Shown here piece by piece: positions 1 to 7,615 of a stretch of DNA of 64,000 bases. Origin of the DNA: Victivallales bacterium. Lineage in GTDB: Bacteria; Verrucomicrobiota; Lentisphaeria; Oligosphaerales; Oligosphaeraceae. Position numbers and translations under genes: made by a program. The DNA lies in contig JAFPYX010000025.1 in NCBI GenBank assembly GCA_017417585.1, forward strand, positions 62,001-126,000, written 5' to 3'. Under the pieces are notes generated by a model. That model did no database searches. It was not told the DNA's origin and saw only the letters and a list, made by a program, of their open reading frames with translations. Each line of letters opens with the position of its first letter. Within the stretch, counting starts at the first letter, position 1.

Positions 1-636
1 GATGCGGGCGCCCATGGGGTGCCAGCAAATCAAACCAGGGCCGATTTCCTCGTGGGTGGAGAAGAGCTCCATCTCGACGCCGATCTTGCGGTGGTCGCGC
101 TTCTTGGCCTCCTCGACACGCTGGAGAAAGGCGTCCAGTTCGGCCTTGGAGGGGAAGGCGGTGCCGTAGATGCGCTGGAGCATCTTGTTCTTCTCGTTGC
201 CGCGGAAATAGGAGCCGGCGATGCCGAGCAGCTTGACCGCGCCGATCTGGCTGGAGTTCTCGACGTGCGGTCCCCGGCACAGATCCACGAAATCTCCGCA
301 GGTGTAGAGGGAGATCACGCCGTCCTCGGGGATGTCGTCCAGGCGCGAGAGTTTGTAGATCTGGCCTTTCTCCTCAAAGAACTTGCGGGCCTCTTCGCGG
401 GAGACCTCGCTGCGCACGAAGGGAACCTTCTGGCCGATCATCTTGCGCATCGCGGTCTCGATGGTCTTGAGATCCTCGGGCACCAGATGGTGCTCCATGT
501 CGAGATCGTAGTAAAATCCGTCGGCGGTGGCGGGGCCGATGTCGAATTTCACATCGGGCCAGAGCTTCTGGACCACGGCGGCCATGATGTGCGCCGCGCT
601 GTGGCGGGAGATTTGCAATGCTTCGGAAGCATCCAT
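1..636 (-). CDS. thrS: Threonyl-tRNA synthetase, N-terminal part (gene runs off the window)
   Basis: Charges tRNA-Thr with threonine in the cytoplasm and edits mischarged serine. The visible 212 residues cover the editing domain: the HxxxH pair (His12, His16), the CRGPH motif with Cys120 and His124, and the linker segment with YFRGNEKNKMLQRIYGTAF that precedes the catalytic core. The core and anticodon domain lie beyond position 1. Most bacterial ThrRS proteins carry a TGS domain of about 60 residues ahead of the HxxxH motif. Here the motif begins at residue 12, and an in-frame TAG lies only 15 nt upstream of the ATG, so no TGS domain can be encoded. An AGGATTC ribosome-binding site precedes the ATG. 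hisB ends 63 nt upstream on the same strand. A GCGAATG/CATTCGC hairpin (about 659-678) lies in that gap. The identity is secure from the motifs; the domain loss is read directly. Confidence 0.93.
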   Translation of the reverse strand, partial: MDASEALQISRHSAAHIMAAVVQKLWPDVKFDIGPATADGFYYDLDMEHHLVPEDLKTIETAMRKMIGQKVPFVRSEVSREEARKFFEEKGQIYKLSRLDDIPEDGVISLYTCGDFVDLCRGPHVENSSQIGAVKLLGIAGSYFRGNEKNKMLQRIYGTAFPSKAELDAFLQRVEEAKKRDHRKIGVEMELFSTHEEIGPGLICWHPMGARI

Positions 637-699
637 GATCAAAGAATCCTATGGTTTCCGCGAATGTCGCGCATTCGCAAGTTTATCGTGTTCAAAGAG

Positions 700-1296
700 T
701 TATTCCAGCACTCCCTTGGTGGACGGCAGTTCGTCCGCCAGAATGGGGTCGATGGCGACGGCCATCCGCAGCGCGCGTCCGAAGGCCTTGAAGATGGCCT
801 CGAGACAGTGGTGGTTCTCTTCGCCGGCGAGCAGATCGACATGGAGCGTCATCCCTGCCGTGTTGGCGAGGGCCTGGAAGAACTCGTGGAAGAGCCGGTG
901 GCTGATGCCGCCGGCCAATGCCTCGGGGAAGGCGCAACGCCATGCCAGGCAGGGCCGTCCGGAGAGGTCGACGACCACGCGCGCGAGCGCCTCGTCCAGC
1001 GGGACGGCGGCGCTGCCGAAGCGAGTGATCCCGCGCTTTTCGCCCAGAGCACCCTTCAGTGCCTGGCCAAGCGCGAGTCCGATGTCCTCCATGGTGTGGT
1101 GCGGGTCGATTTCAAGGTCGCCCGCGGCGTTGATTTTCAGGGCGAAGTGCCCGTGGCGCGCCATCGCGTCGAGCATGTGGTCGAAGAACGGGAGCCCGGT
1201 GGCGAGACAATTGTCCGCCGGGCCGTTGTCCAGGCAGAGCTGGATGGCGACCTTGGTCTCTTTGGTTTCTCTTTGGATGGTGGCTTCGCGGGGCAT
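700..1296 (-). CDS. hisB: Imidazoleglycerol-phosphate dehydratase
   Basis: Dehydrates imidazole glycerol phosphate to imidazole acetol phosphate, step six of histidine synthesis. The 198-residue protein has the normal length of a monofunctional HisB. Both metal-binding signatures are present: HHTMEDIG with His66, His67 and Glu70, and a second HHCLEAIFKAFGRALR block near residue 165. The substrate-binding FFDHML motif is at 37-42. It has no fused phosphatase domain. The ATG is preceded by AT-rich sequence containing a TATATTATA stretch on the minus strand around 1336-1345, a likely -10 region. Other his genes are not adjacent; hisA lies 36 kb away, so the pathway is dispersed. thrS follows on the same strand. 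Confidence 0.95.
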   Translation of the reverse strand: MPREATIQRETKETKVAIQLCLDNGPADNCLATGLPFFDHMLDAMARHGHFALKINAAGDLEIDPHHTMEDIGLALGQALKGALGEKRGITRFGSAAVPLDEALARVVVDLSGRPCLAWRCAFPEALAGGISHRLFHEFFQALANTAGMTLHVDLLAGEENHHCLEAIFKAFGRALRMAVAIDPILADELPSTKGVLE

Positions 1297-1446
1297 TCGT
1301 CGAAGTTAAAAAAGTTTAAAGTCGAAAGGGCAAAGTCCTATAATATAACAGAGAATTCGCCATTTACGAATGCAAAGCGGAAAAATCTTCGGGCGGCGTG
1401 GCATTGGCGCCAAAGGGCAAAGTCCGTGCGGTCTTCCGCAGGTTGC
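1297..1446. other. hisB-lpxA intergenic region with a direct repeat
   Basis: The 150-bp spacer is AT-rich near hisB and holds two copies of AAAGGGCAAAGTCC (about 1326-1339 and 1411-1424). A TATATTATA sequence on the minus strand near 1336-1345 may be the -10 of a hisB promoter, about 40 nt ahead of its ATG. No clear -35 hexamer is seen at a normal distance. No gene is recognised here. Confidence 0.4.
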
Positions 1447-2244
1447 TTACGCCTCGGAGTTATGCCTGGTTCCGAGGCCGGGCATGATGCCGCGTTGAGA
1501 GCCTTCCAGGAAGTCCGCGAATATCTTGACTTCGGGGAGCTGAGGCAATTCGGCGCGGATCTTGGCGATGGCGTTGGGGCGGGAGAGGCCCTCGAAGCAG
1601 GTCGCATGGATGGCGTCCTGGAGGGCCTGGCGTGTCTCGGCATTGAATCCGGCACGTCGCAAGCCGACGGCGTTGAGTCCACGGACTACGGCAAACTGCA
1701 CGAGCGAATAGGGCGGCACGTCCTGAAGAATCGCATTGCCTCCCCCAATCATAGCAAGGGTGCCGATGCGGCAGAACTGATGGATCATCACCTGGGCACT
1801 GATAAAGGCGTGGTAGCCGACCTCGACGCGCCCGGCCAGGAGCGAGGCGTTGGCCACCACCACGTCGTCGGCCAGCTGGCAGTTGTGCCCCAGGTGAGAG
1901 AAGGCCATGAGCAGCACGCGGTTGCCCACGCGGGTATGGGAGCCTTCCTCGACGCCGCGGTGGATGGTGACATATTCGCGGATGAGGCAATCCTCGCCGA
2001 TGTCAGTGTAGGAGTCCGCGCCTTCGTAGTGGAGGTCCTGTGGTTCGTCGCCGATATTTGCTCCAACGTGGATCGTGGTGCCGCGCCCGATCGTGGTCCG
2101 TCCGGAGAGGTTCACATGCGGTCCAATCACGCAGTTGTCGCCGACCTGGACCTCCGGCCCGATGACGGCGAAGGGGCCGACAGTGACATTCTCGCCCAGC
2201 TGGGCGCCTTGGGAAATCGCGGCACGTGGGTCGATGTTACTCAT
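1447..2244 (-). CDS. lpxA: Acyl-[ACP]-UDP-N-acetylglucosamine O-acyltransferase
   Basis: Transfers a 3-hydroxyacyl chain from acyl carrier protein to UDP-GlcNAc, the first step of lipid A synthesis, so the organism very probably makes lipopolysaccharide. The 265 residues contain a left-handed parallel beta-helix of hexapeptide repeats (about 1-190), the catalytic histidine in FSHLGHN (His120, aligning with E. coli His125), the GANIGDEPQD nucleotide-binding stretch, and the C-terminal helical domain. The usual lpxD-fabZ-lpxB neighbours are missing; it sits between tyrS and hisB. Its ATG is immediately preceded on the sense strand by a CCTCTAACC heptamer array, described separately. Confidence 0.96.
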   Translation of the reverse strand: MSNIDPRAAISQGAQLGENVTVGPFAVIGPEVQVGDNCVIGPHVNLSGRTTIGRGTTIHVGANIGDEPQDLHYEGADSYTDIGEDCLIREYVTIHRGVEEGSHTRVGNRVLLMAFSHLGHNCQLADDVVVANASLLAGRVEVGYHAFISAQVMIHQFCRIGTLAMIGGGNAILQDVPPYSLVQFAVVRGLNAVGLRRAGFNAETRQALQDAIHATCFEGLSRPNAIAKIRAELPQLPEVKIFADFLEGSQRGIMPGLGTRHNSEA

Positions 2245-2248
2245 CGGA

Positions 2249-2285
2249 AAAGGTTAGAGGTTAGAGGTTAGAAGTTGGAGGTTTA
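2249..2285 (-). repeat. Heptamer array directly upstream of lpxA
   Basis: About four to five imperfect copies of a 7-bp unit (plus strand GAGGTTA) end 4 nt before the lpxA start codon. On the lpxA sense strand they read CCTCTAACC. The array separates lpxA from the tyrS stop at 2314. Confidence 0.85.
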
Positions 2286-2313
2286 AGAGCTTGATGGCGG
2301 CGGGGACGGTAAT

Positions 2314-3597
2314 TTACTTCAGGACAATGCGCTTGCGGGTCTTCTTGCCGACGCGGAGCATGATCTCGCCGTCTGCGGGGAAGTCATCGGGTTTGACGAC
2401 TGTCTTCGGATCGGAGATGCGCTCCTCGCCGATGTAGCATCCGCCACCGAGGATGAGACGCCGTGCATCGCCATTCGAGGCGCAGAGGCCCGCCTTGACC
2501 ATAAGTGTCAACAGCCCGATGCCGTCGCCGAATTCCGCGCGGGTGAGTTCCACGGAGGGGATGGCGTCATTGGCATCCGCCGCGGTGATTTTCGCGACGG
2601 CGGAGGAGGTTGCGATTTGGCCGTCGGGGTCGGCGAAGCCGAACTGGGTCCCCGCCGCCAGATACGCGGCCTTCGCCTCGTCGGCGCCGTGCGCGAGCGC
2701 GGTGGCCTCGTAGGCGAGAATCTCCTTGGCTCGGTTGATCTGCGGGGAGGGGAGGACTCCCAGGCGGCGGACCTCGTCCATCGGCAGGGCGGTGAAATAG
2801 CCCAGGAGCTTCTGGACGTCGCCGTCATCGACATTGCGCCAGAACTGGTAGTACTCGAAGGGCGAAGTGCGTTTCGCGTCCAGCCACACGGCTCCGCCGG
2901 CGGTCTTGCCGAACTTGGTGCCGTCGGACTTGAGGAGCAGCGGGAAGGTGGCGCCGAAGACCTCCTTTTGCTGGAGACGGCGGGTCAAGTCCACGCCGGC
3001 GACGATGTTTCCCCACTGGTCCTGCCCGCCGAATTCGCAGAGGCAGCCGAACCTTTCGCAGAGGGTGTTGAAGTCGTAGGCCTGCAGGAGCGGGTAGGAG
3101 AATTCCAGGAAGGAGAGCCCGGTGGCCATGCGGAGTTTCACCGACTCGGCGGTGAGCATCTTGTTCACGCTGAACAGTGAACCGATGTCGCGCAGGAAGT
3201 CCAGGAACTTGAGCCCGCGGAGCCACTCGGCGTTGTTGACCATCTGGGCCTTGCCCTCGCCGAAGTCCAGGAAGCGAGATAGTTGCGCCTGGAGGCAGCG
3301 GACGTTTTCGTCGATGGTCTCGACCGTCATGATCGGACGCGCCTCCGTCTTGCCGGACGGGTCTCCGACCATTGCCGTTCCGCCGCCGACCAGCGCCAGC
3401 GGCCGGTGCCCGCAGGACTGCAGCCAGCGCATCGCCATGATGGGCAGCAAATGTCCGATGTGCAGGCTGTTGCCGGTCGGGTCAAAGCCCACATAGAAGG
3501 TGAGCGGGCCTTCGCCAAGCCGTTTCTGGATCATCGCCGCGTCCGTCGCCTGGTAGATGAAGCCTCGTTCCAGAAGGATGTCCCATGCATTCTGCAT
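2314..3597 (-). CDS. tyrS: Tyrosyl-tRNA synthetase
   Basis: Class I aminoacyl-tRNA synthetase that charges tRNA-Tyr. The 427 residues show the HIGH motif (46-49, in SLHIGHLLP), the tyrosine-pocket region around GGQDQWGN, a KMSKS-equivalent KFGKT at about 230, and a C-terminal S4 RNA-binding domain from about 350 (GDARRLILGGGCYIG). The length matches bacterial TyrRS. It lies downstream of rplU but the strong terminator between them makes a separate transcript likely. The ATG follows an A-rich leader; no T-box-like leader was recognised. Confidence 0.97.
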   Translation of the reverse strand: MQNAWDILLERGFIYQATDAAMIQKRLGEGPLTFYVGFDPTGNSLHIGHLLPIMAMRWLQSCGHRPLALVGGGTAMVGDPSGKTEARPIMTVETIDENVRCLQAQLSRFLDFGEGKAQMVNNAEWLRGLKFLDFLRDIGSLFSVNKMLTAESVKLRMATGLSFLEFSYPLLQAYDFNTLCERFGCLCEFGGQDQWGNIVAGVDLTRRLQQKEVFGATFPLLLKSDGTKFGKTAGGAVWLDAKRTSPFEYYQFWRNVDDGDVQKLLGYFTALPMDEVRRLGVLPSPQINRAKEILAYEATALAHGADEAKAAYLAAGTQFGFADPDGQIATSSAVAKITAADANDAIPSVELTRAEFGDGIGLLTLMVKAGLCASNGDARRLILGGGCYIGEERISDPKTVVKPDDFPADGEIMLRVGKKTRKRIVLK

Positions 3598-3628
3598 AGT
3601 TGTAAATTCCTGCTAGTCTGAAATTGTA

Positions 3629-3668
3629 ACAAAAAAGGCACGGCCCGCGTTCATGCGGTCGTGCCTTT
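3629..3668 (-). terminator. Rho-independent terminator after rplU
   Basis: On the minus strand an AAGGCACG...CGTGCCTT stem with a GC-rich extension (ACCGC/GCGGG) and a short loop is followed by TTTTTT. It lies just after the rplU stop and before the tyrS start, so rplU transcription should end here. Confidence 0.9.
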
Positions 3669-3694
3669 GGGGACGACGAAGTCAAACCATTGGG

Positions 3695-4009
3695 CTAGGC
3701 ACCGACGATTTCCTTCACGGTGACGCGGGTGAGTTCCTGGCGATGGCCGTTCTTCTTGCGGCTGCGCTTGCGGCGCTTCATCTTGAAGACGATGAGCTTG
3801 GGGCCGCGGAAGTGCTTCTTGATCTCAGCCTTCACGCTGGCGCCGGCGACGGTGGGGGTTCCGAAGACGGTGCTGTCGTCTTTCACGATGGCCAGCACAT
3901 CGGCGAACTCGACGGCCGCGCCTTCGTCTCCCGCGATGCGGTCGACATCGAAGTCCTGGCCCGGTTCGACCTTGTACTGCTTGCCGGAGGTCTTGATGAT
4001 TGCGTACAT
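3695..4009 (-). CDS. rplU: 50S ribosomal protein L21
   Basis: Binds 23S rRNA in the large subunit. The 104 residues begin MYAIIKTSGKQYKVEPGQ, the canonical L21 start, and contain the conserved HFRGPKLIVFKMKRRK block that contacts rRNA. The ATG has a good AAGGAG ribosome-binding site seven bases upstream. rplU is normally followed by rpmA (L27); here a terminator follows at once and rpmA is not in the window, so rplU stands alone. An AT-rich TTGAAATAATACATT sequence on the minus strand about 25-40 nt before the ATG is the best promoter candidate. Confidence 0.97.
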   Translation of the reverse strand: MYAIIKTSGKQYKVEPGQDFDVDRIAGDEGAAVEFADVLAIVKDDSTVFGTPTVAGASVKAEIKKHFRGPKLIVFKMKRRKRSRKKNGHRQELTRVTVKEIVGA

Positions 4010-4513
4010 TGTTACGACTCCTTAAGGAATGGAATGTATTATTTCAACCGAAAATGTCTGGGATAGTTCGTAAAAGCCATACTGTAATGCCATTCCCCCG
4101 ATTTTCAAGTCATTGCAGGCTTTCTGCCACCGGGCAAGGCCGGAAAATGCCAGCTCACGAACTGTCATGGGCGGGGCGAATGGGGCAGGCGGGGCTTCAA
4201 GTGACTTCCAGCTGGCGGAATTGGGAACTGCAATTTCACATTGCACATTGCAGAAAACATGCCGTTTTTCGTGGCCTTCCAACTTCCGTGGGTATATATC
4301 CCTGAAAGCGCTTTTGTGCGCTTCTGTGGCCTCCCGGGGGCTTTATTGGGCATATCCGGGTTAAACCCCACGTACTTTTGACACTTCGGAACACGGCTGT
4401 CCGATAAAAATCCATTTTCCACAAGACAAACAAAAAAGACAACGCCTGAGATTGGGCCTTTCCCCTGCGTCCCTGGCGAGATGCATGGCATGCGTTCAGT
4501 CTCTCGGACGGAG
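4010..4513. other. Gene-poor spacer upstream of rplU
   Basis: About 500 bp without a convincing gene. It holds the rplU leader and several short direct repeats, for example CACATTGCACATTGCA near 4236-4253 and GCGCTTTTGTGCGCTT near 4308. Open frames here have no recognisable product and no good ribosome-binding site. Confidence 0.5.
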
Positions 4514-4785
4514 CCCTGAATCCGTGAATTTATGTAAAGCATGTAGTGTCGGTGCCTCGCCGACGGAAGGATGTAGCCTTGGCGCTCCGCCGAGCGTTGG
4601 TACCCCGCCGATGGAAGGATGTATGTAGCCTTGGCACCTCGCCGACGGAATAAGTTGTGGTGACGCCTCGTTACCACGGTGTTAATTCACGGATTCAGGG
4701 TAAAGCATATGAGGCCTCGTCCTTCGCCGACGGAATAAGTTGTGGTGACACGTCGTCACCACGGTGTTAATTCACGGATTCAGGG
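4514..4785. repeat. Inverted-repeat-bounded palindromic element
   Basis: The 17-bp sequence CCCTGAATCCGTGAATT at 4514-4530 recurs exactly in inverted orientation at 4684-4700 and again at 4769-4785. Between them lie several small palindromic modules such as GTGGTGAC-ACGTC-GTCACCAC (about 4741-4761, with a degenerate partner about 85 bp earlier) and repeated GGTGCCTCGCCGACGGAA-like units. The two right-hand copies are part of an 85-bp direct duplication. There is no open reading frame that could be a transposase, so this looks like a non-autonomous repeat or structured-RNA locus. Confidence 0.7.
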
Positions 4786-5389
4786 AACGCCAGTGGCTTT
4801 CCAACGAAAAATTGCCGGACCGCAGTGATGGATGGTGGGTTACCCCCCCCAACCACCCGCCCTTTCAAATTTAACGTACGATGCCGGGGGATGCAAGCCC
4901 GTTCCCGGAAAGTCGTGGAAGTCATGCGGTGGACAGGAAAGCCTGCGCTTTTTGGGGATGCGCCACTTTGCGCAGTGCCAGGGGCATGGTCGTGCGGGAT
5001 CATACGGAAAACCGACGGGCCTGACAGCGATCTCCCGTCGCTTTCTGGAGGATGTGGAAATCTGGCAAGTTGACGGCGAAATTCGGATATTTTCGGAAAC
5101 GATATCTTTAACTTGCGTATTGGATAAATGGGACGGATGGGACGGTGGCTTGGATTCCTTTGCCCCGTGTGTCCCGTTGTGTCCCGGAAACCAGGCAAGT
5201 AACGGTATAATTCCCAAGTTTTTCCGGACGGGAGTGACTGCGGCAATGATTTTTCATCACGAGTCGTCTGCCGTGACGAATCGGACTTGGATTTGCAGCG
5301 GCGGTGCCGTCACGAAGACCGCCGGAACGCGTGGAAACCGCTATATTGAATGCAATTTCTTATCCACAGCGAACCAAACTCATACGGAC
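4786..5389. other. Gene-poor spacer upstream of uxaC
   Basis: About 600 bp with no convincing gene. It contains a TGGGACGGATGGGACGG direct repeat near 5129-5145 and its approximate inverse (GTGTCCCGTTGTGTCCC) near 5170-5186, which could pair. A TATATT hexamer at 5342-5347 may be the -10 of a uxaC promoter. The long open frame running into uxaC from 4832 has no family resemblance before residue 187 and is not taken as coding. Confidence 0.45.
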
Positions 5390-6760
5390 ATGGCATTTCT
5401 CGACGAAAACTACCTCCTGACCTCCCCGCTGGCGCGCGACCTCTATGATGAAATCGCGGCATTGCCCATTCTGGACCCCCACAACCACTGCGACGTCAAG
5501 GCGCTGGCCGAAGACCGCGGCTTCACCGACCTCTGGGACGCCGAGGGCGCAACCGACCACTATGTCTGGGAGCTGGAACGCAAATGCGGCGTTCCAGAGG
5601 AGCTCATCACCGGCAAAGAGGCGGACAACCACGCGAAGTGGCTGGCGCTGGCCGGCGTTTTCGAACTCTTCGCCGGCAACCCCACGTACGAGTGGATCCA
5701 TCTGGACCTGAAGCGCAGGCTAGGCATCGACCTGGAGATCAACGCGGAGAACGCAGAGGCGATCTGGCAGGCCGCGCAGGCGAAGCTCGCCACGCCGGAA
5801 TGCAGCCCGCAGTCGCTGATCCTGGCGATGAACGTGGAGGCGATGTGCTCGACCGACGACCCGGCGGACACGCTGGAGCATCATGTCACCCTCGCATCCA
5901 GTCGCCTGGCGGGGCGGGTGCGGCCGACCTTCCGGCCGGACGCCGCGATGAACATCGAAAAGCCCACCTGGAATGCCTACGTGGACCACCTGGCGAACCG
6001 CTGGTGCATGAAAATCAACGACTTGGATGACTTCTTCAATGCACTTCAGAAGGGGCACGACCTGATGGAACGCCTGGGTGCCCGTGCCTCCGACCACGGC
6101 ATCTACATCCCGTTCGGCCAGCAGGTCGAACGTGCCGTCGCCGCAAAGCTCTTCGCCAAGGCGCGTTCCGGAGAAAGGCTCGAAGTTGCGGAAGTCGCCC
6201 AGTTCAAGGCGTTCTTCCTCAATGAGGTCGCGGAGATGGACGCGAAGAGCGGGTGGGTCTTCCAGCTCCATTTCGGGGTCATCCGCGATGTGCGCAAGTC
6301 CCTCTGGGACGCCATCGGGGCGGACGCGGGCGGAGACATCGCCGACCACGACGTCGCTTTCCTGGCACCGCTGATGCCCTTCCTCAACCGCTTCGACGGG
6401 CGGCTCAAGACCGTCCTCTACAACATGAGCCCCGTCCACAACGCCACGCTGGCCGCGCTCACCCGCGCTTTCGGTTCCACGGTATGCCTGGGGCCGGCCT
6501 GGTGGCTGAATGACTCCTACGAAGGCATGCACAACCAGTTTAACCTGGGTGGATCCATCGACCTCATCAGCAACATGACGGGGATGGTCTCCGACTCTCG
6601 CAAAATCCTCTCCTACGGGTCGCGCTTCGAGCTCTACCGCCGCACACTGGCCGAGACGCTTGCCAACATGGCGAACCGCGGCCAGATGCCCGCATCCGTC
6701 GCCAAGAAACTGGCGCGTCGGCTGGCGTACGACCGCCCGAAGGAGTTCTTTGGCTTTTGA
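5390..6760 (+). CDS. uxaC: Uronate isomerase (glucuronate isomerase)
   Basis: Interconverts D-glucuronate and D-fructuronate (or galacturonate and tagaturonate), the entry step of hexuronate catabolism. The chosen 456-residue protein begins MAFLDENYLLTSPLARDLY, which matches the typical UxaC start; an upstream extension is open but unlike the family. The metal-binding HNH motif lies in LPILDPHNHCDVKAL (about 25-40), and the conserved FQLHFG and MVSDSRKILSYGSRFELYRR blocks near the C terminus are present. The ribosome-binding site is weak. Dedicated uxaB/uxuA partners are absent; the next genes encode a phosphoesterase-fold protein and an acetyl esterase, suggesting use of acetylated, uronate-containing polysaccharides. 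Confidence 0.94.
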   Translation: MAFLDENYLLTSPLARDLYDEIAALPILDPHNHCDVKALAEDRGFTDLWDAEGATDHYVWELERKCGVPEELITGKEADNHAKWLALAGVFELFAGNPTYEWIHLDLKRRLGIDLEINAENAEAIWQAAQAKLATPECSPQSLILAMNVEAMCSTDDPADTLEHHVTLASSRLAGRVRPTFRPDAAMNIEKPTWNAYVDHLANRWCMKINDLDDFFNALQKGHDLMERLGARASDHGIYIPFGQQVERAVAAKLFAKARSGERLEVAEVAQFKAFFLNEVAEMDAKSGWVFQLHFGVIRDVRKSLWDAIGADAGGDIADHDVAFLAPLMPFLNRFDGRLKTVLYNMSPVHNATLAALTRAFGSTVCLGPAWWLNDSYEGMHNQFNLGGSIDLISNMTGMVSDSRKILSYGSRFELYRRTLAETLANMANRGQMPASVAKKLARRLAYDRPKEFFGF

Positions 6761-6778
6761 GTGTCAATAAATAAAGTT

Positions 6779-7579
6779 ATGAATGAACTGAAAGTCGTCA
6801 CCCTCAATGTGCGGTGCGAAGGGCCGTGGGACAAGTCGCCGAACTCCTGGGCGGACCGGCTCCCGCGCATCCGGAAGTTCCTGTCCAATGAGTGTCCGGC
6901 GCTCTTCGGTGTTCAGGAAGCATACATCCAACAGGCCACCAGTTTGACGGGAGACACCGGCTATCGATTCATTGGAGGAGGACGGGACGACTTCCGACAA
7001 AAAGGCGAATCCTGCGCCATTTTCTACGACCCGCTACGCCTGGAGGTCCTGGACTGGGGGAATTTCGCCCTCGGTGACAACCCGGCGGTGCCTGGCGTGT
7101 GCGCCTGGGGCGCGGCATGCCCACGCATGGCGACCTGGGGTGTCTTCCGCGACCAGGTCACCGGACAGCGCTTCAGCTGCTACAACACGCACCTCGACCA
7201 CATTGGCATGGAGGCGCAAGTCAATGGTCTCAAACTGATTCAGGATCAGATGGCGGCGCATTGCCCGGACTTTCCGCAGCTGCTCATGGGGGATTTCAAT
7301 GCCACGCCCGACAGCCCCGTGTGGACTCAGGCCAGCGCTGTCCTGGAGGACGCACGCGGAATCGCCCTTCAGGGGGTCTGCGGGCCGCGGGATGCGACGT
7401 TCCACAACTGGGGGCAAAGTGCAAAGGTGATCGACTACATCTTCGTTTCACGAGGATTGACTGTTTTGAATTACCGCGTGGATGACCGAATGGTGGATGG
7501 CGGCTACCTCTCCGACCACTATCCGGTCATCGTGGAGCTGATGTTCGGCGCGACCCGCCGACCGCTGGTGCTGGCGTAA
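6779..7579 (+). CDS. Endonuclease/exonuclease/phosphatase family protein
   Basis: A metal-dependent phosphodiesterase-fold protein of 266 residues. Motifs of the family are in order: LNVRC near residue 10, GVQEAY near 47 (metal Glu), NTHLDHIG near 140 (His-Asp), MGDFNATPDS near 168, KVIDYIFVSRG near 216 and LSDHYPVIVEL near 245. The DNase-I-like catalytic set appears complete. There is no signal peptide or membrane anchor. An in-frame GTG at 6761 abuts the uxaC stop, but the ATG at 6779 gives the family-like start. The substrate cannot be told; members act on DNA, phospholipids or sugar phosphates. Its position between uxaC and an esterase suggests a catabolic operon. Confidence 0.85.
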   Translation: MNELKVVTLNVRCEGPWDKSPNSWADRLPRIRKFLSNECPALFGVQEAYIQQATSLTGDTGYRFIGGGRDDFRQKGESCAIFYDPLRLEVLDWGNFALGDNPAVPGVCAWGAACPRMATWGVFRDQVTGQRFSCYNTHLDHIGMEAQVNGLKLIQDQMAAHCPDFPQLLMGDFNATPDSPVWTQASAVLEDARGIALQGVCGPRDATFHNWGQSAKVIDYIFVSRGLTVLNYRVDDRMVDGGYLSDHYPVIVELMFGATRRPLVLA

Positions 7580-7615
7580 TTTCTTTGACTTTTTTCCTAA
7601 AGGGGGATTGATGCT

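Noticed and set aside
659..678. T-box or other riboswitch ahead of thrS
   Set aside because: Only a short hairpin is present; no specifier loop or antiterminator is seen in the 63-nt gap.
19..2271. 750-residue open frame on the plus strand
   Set aside because: It is antisense to thrS, hisB and lpxA, all of which have clear motifs; high GC keeps the reverse frame open.
4022..4282. 86-residue open frame on the minus strand upstream of rplU
   Set aside because: No family, no good ribosome-binding site, and composition like other non-coding frames; it overlaps the rplU leader.
4165..4677. 170-residue open frame on the minus strand
   Set aside because: Overlaps the inverted-repeat element and is made of repeat translation.
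4832..5389. N-terminal extension of uxaC
   Set aside because: 186 residues unlike UxaC and crossing a low-complexity spacer; the normal start is at 5390.
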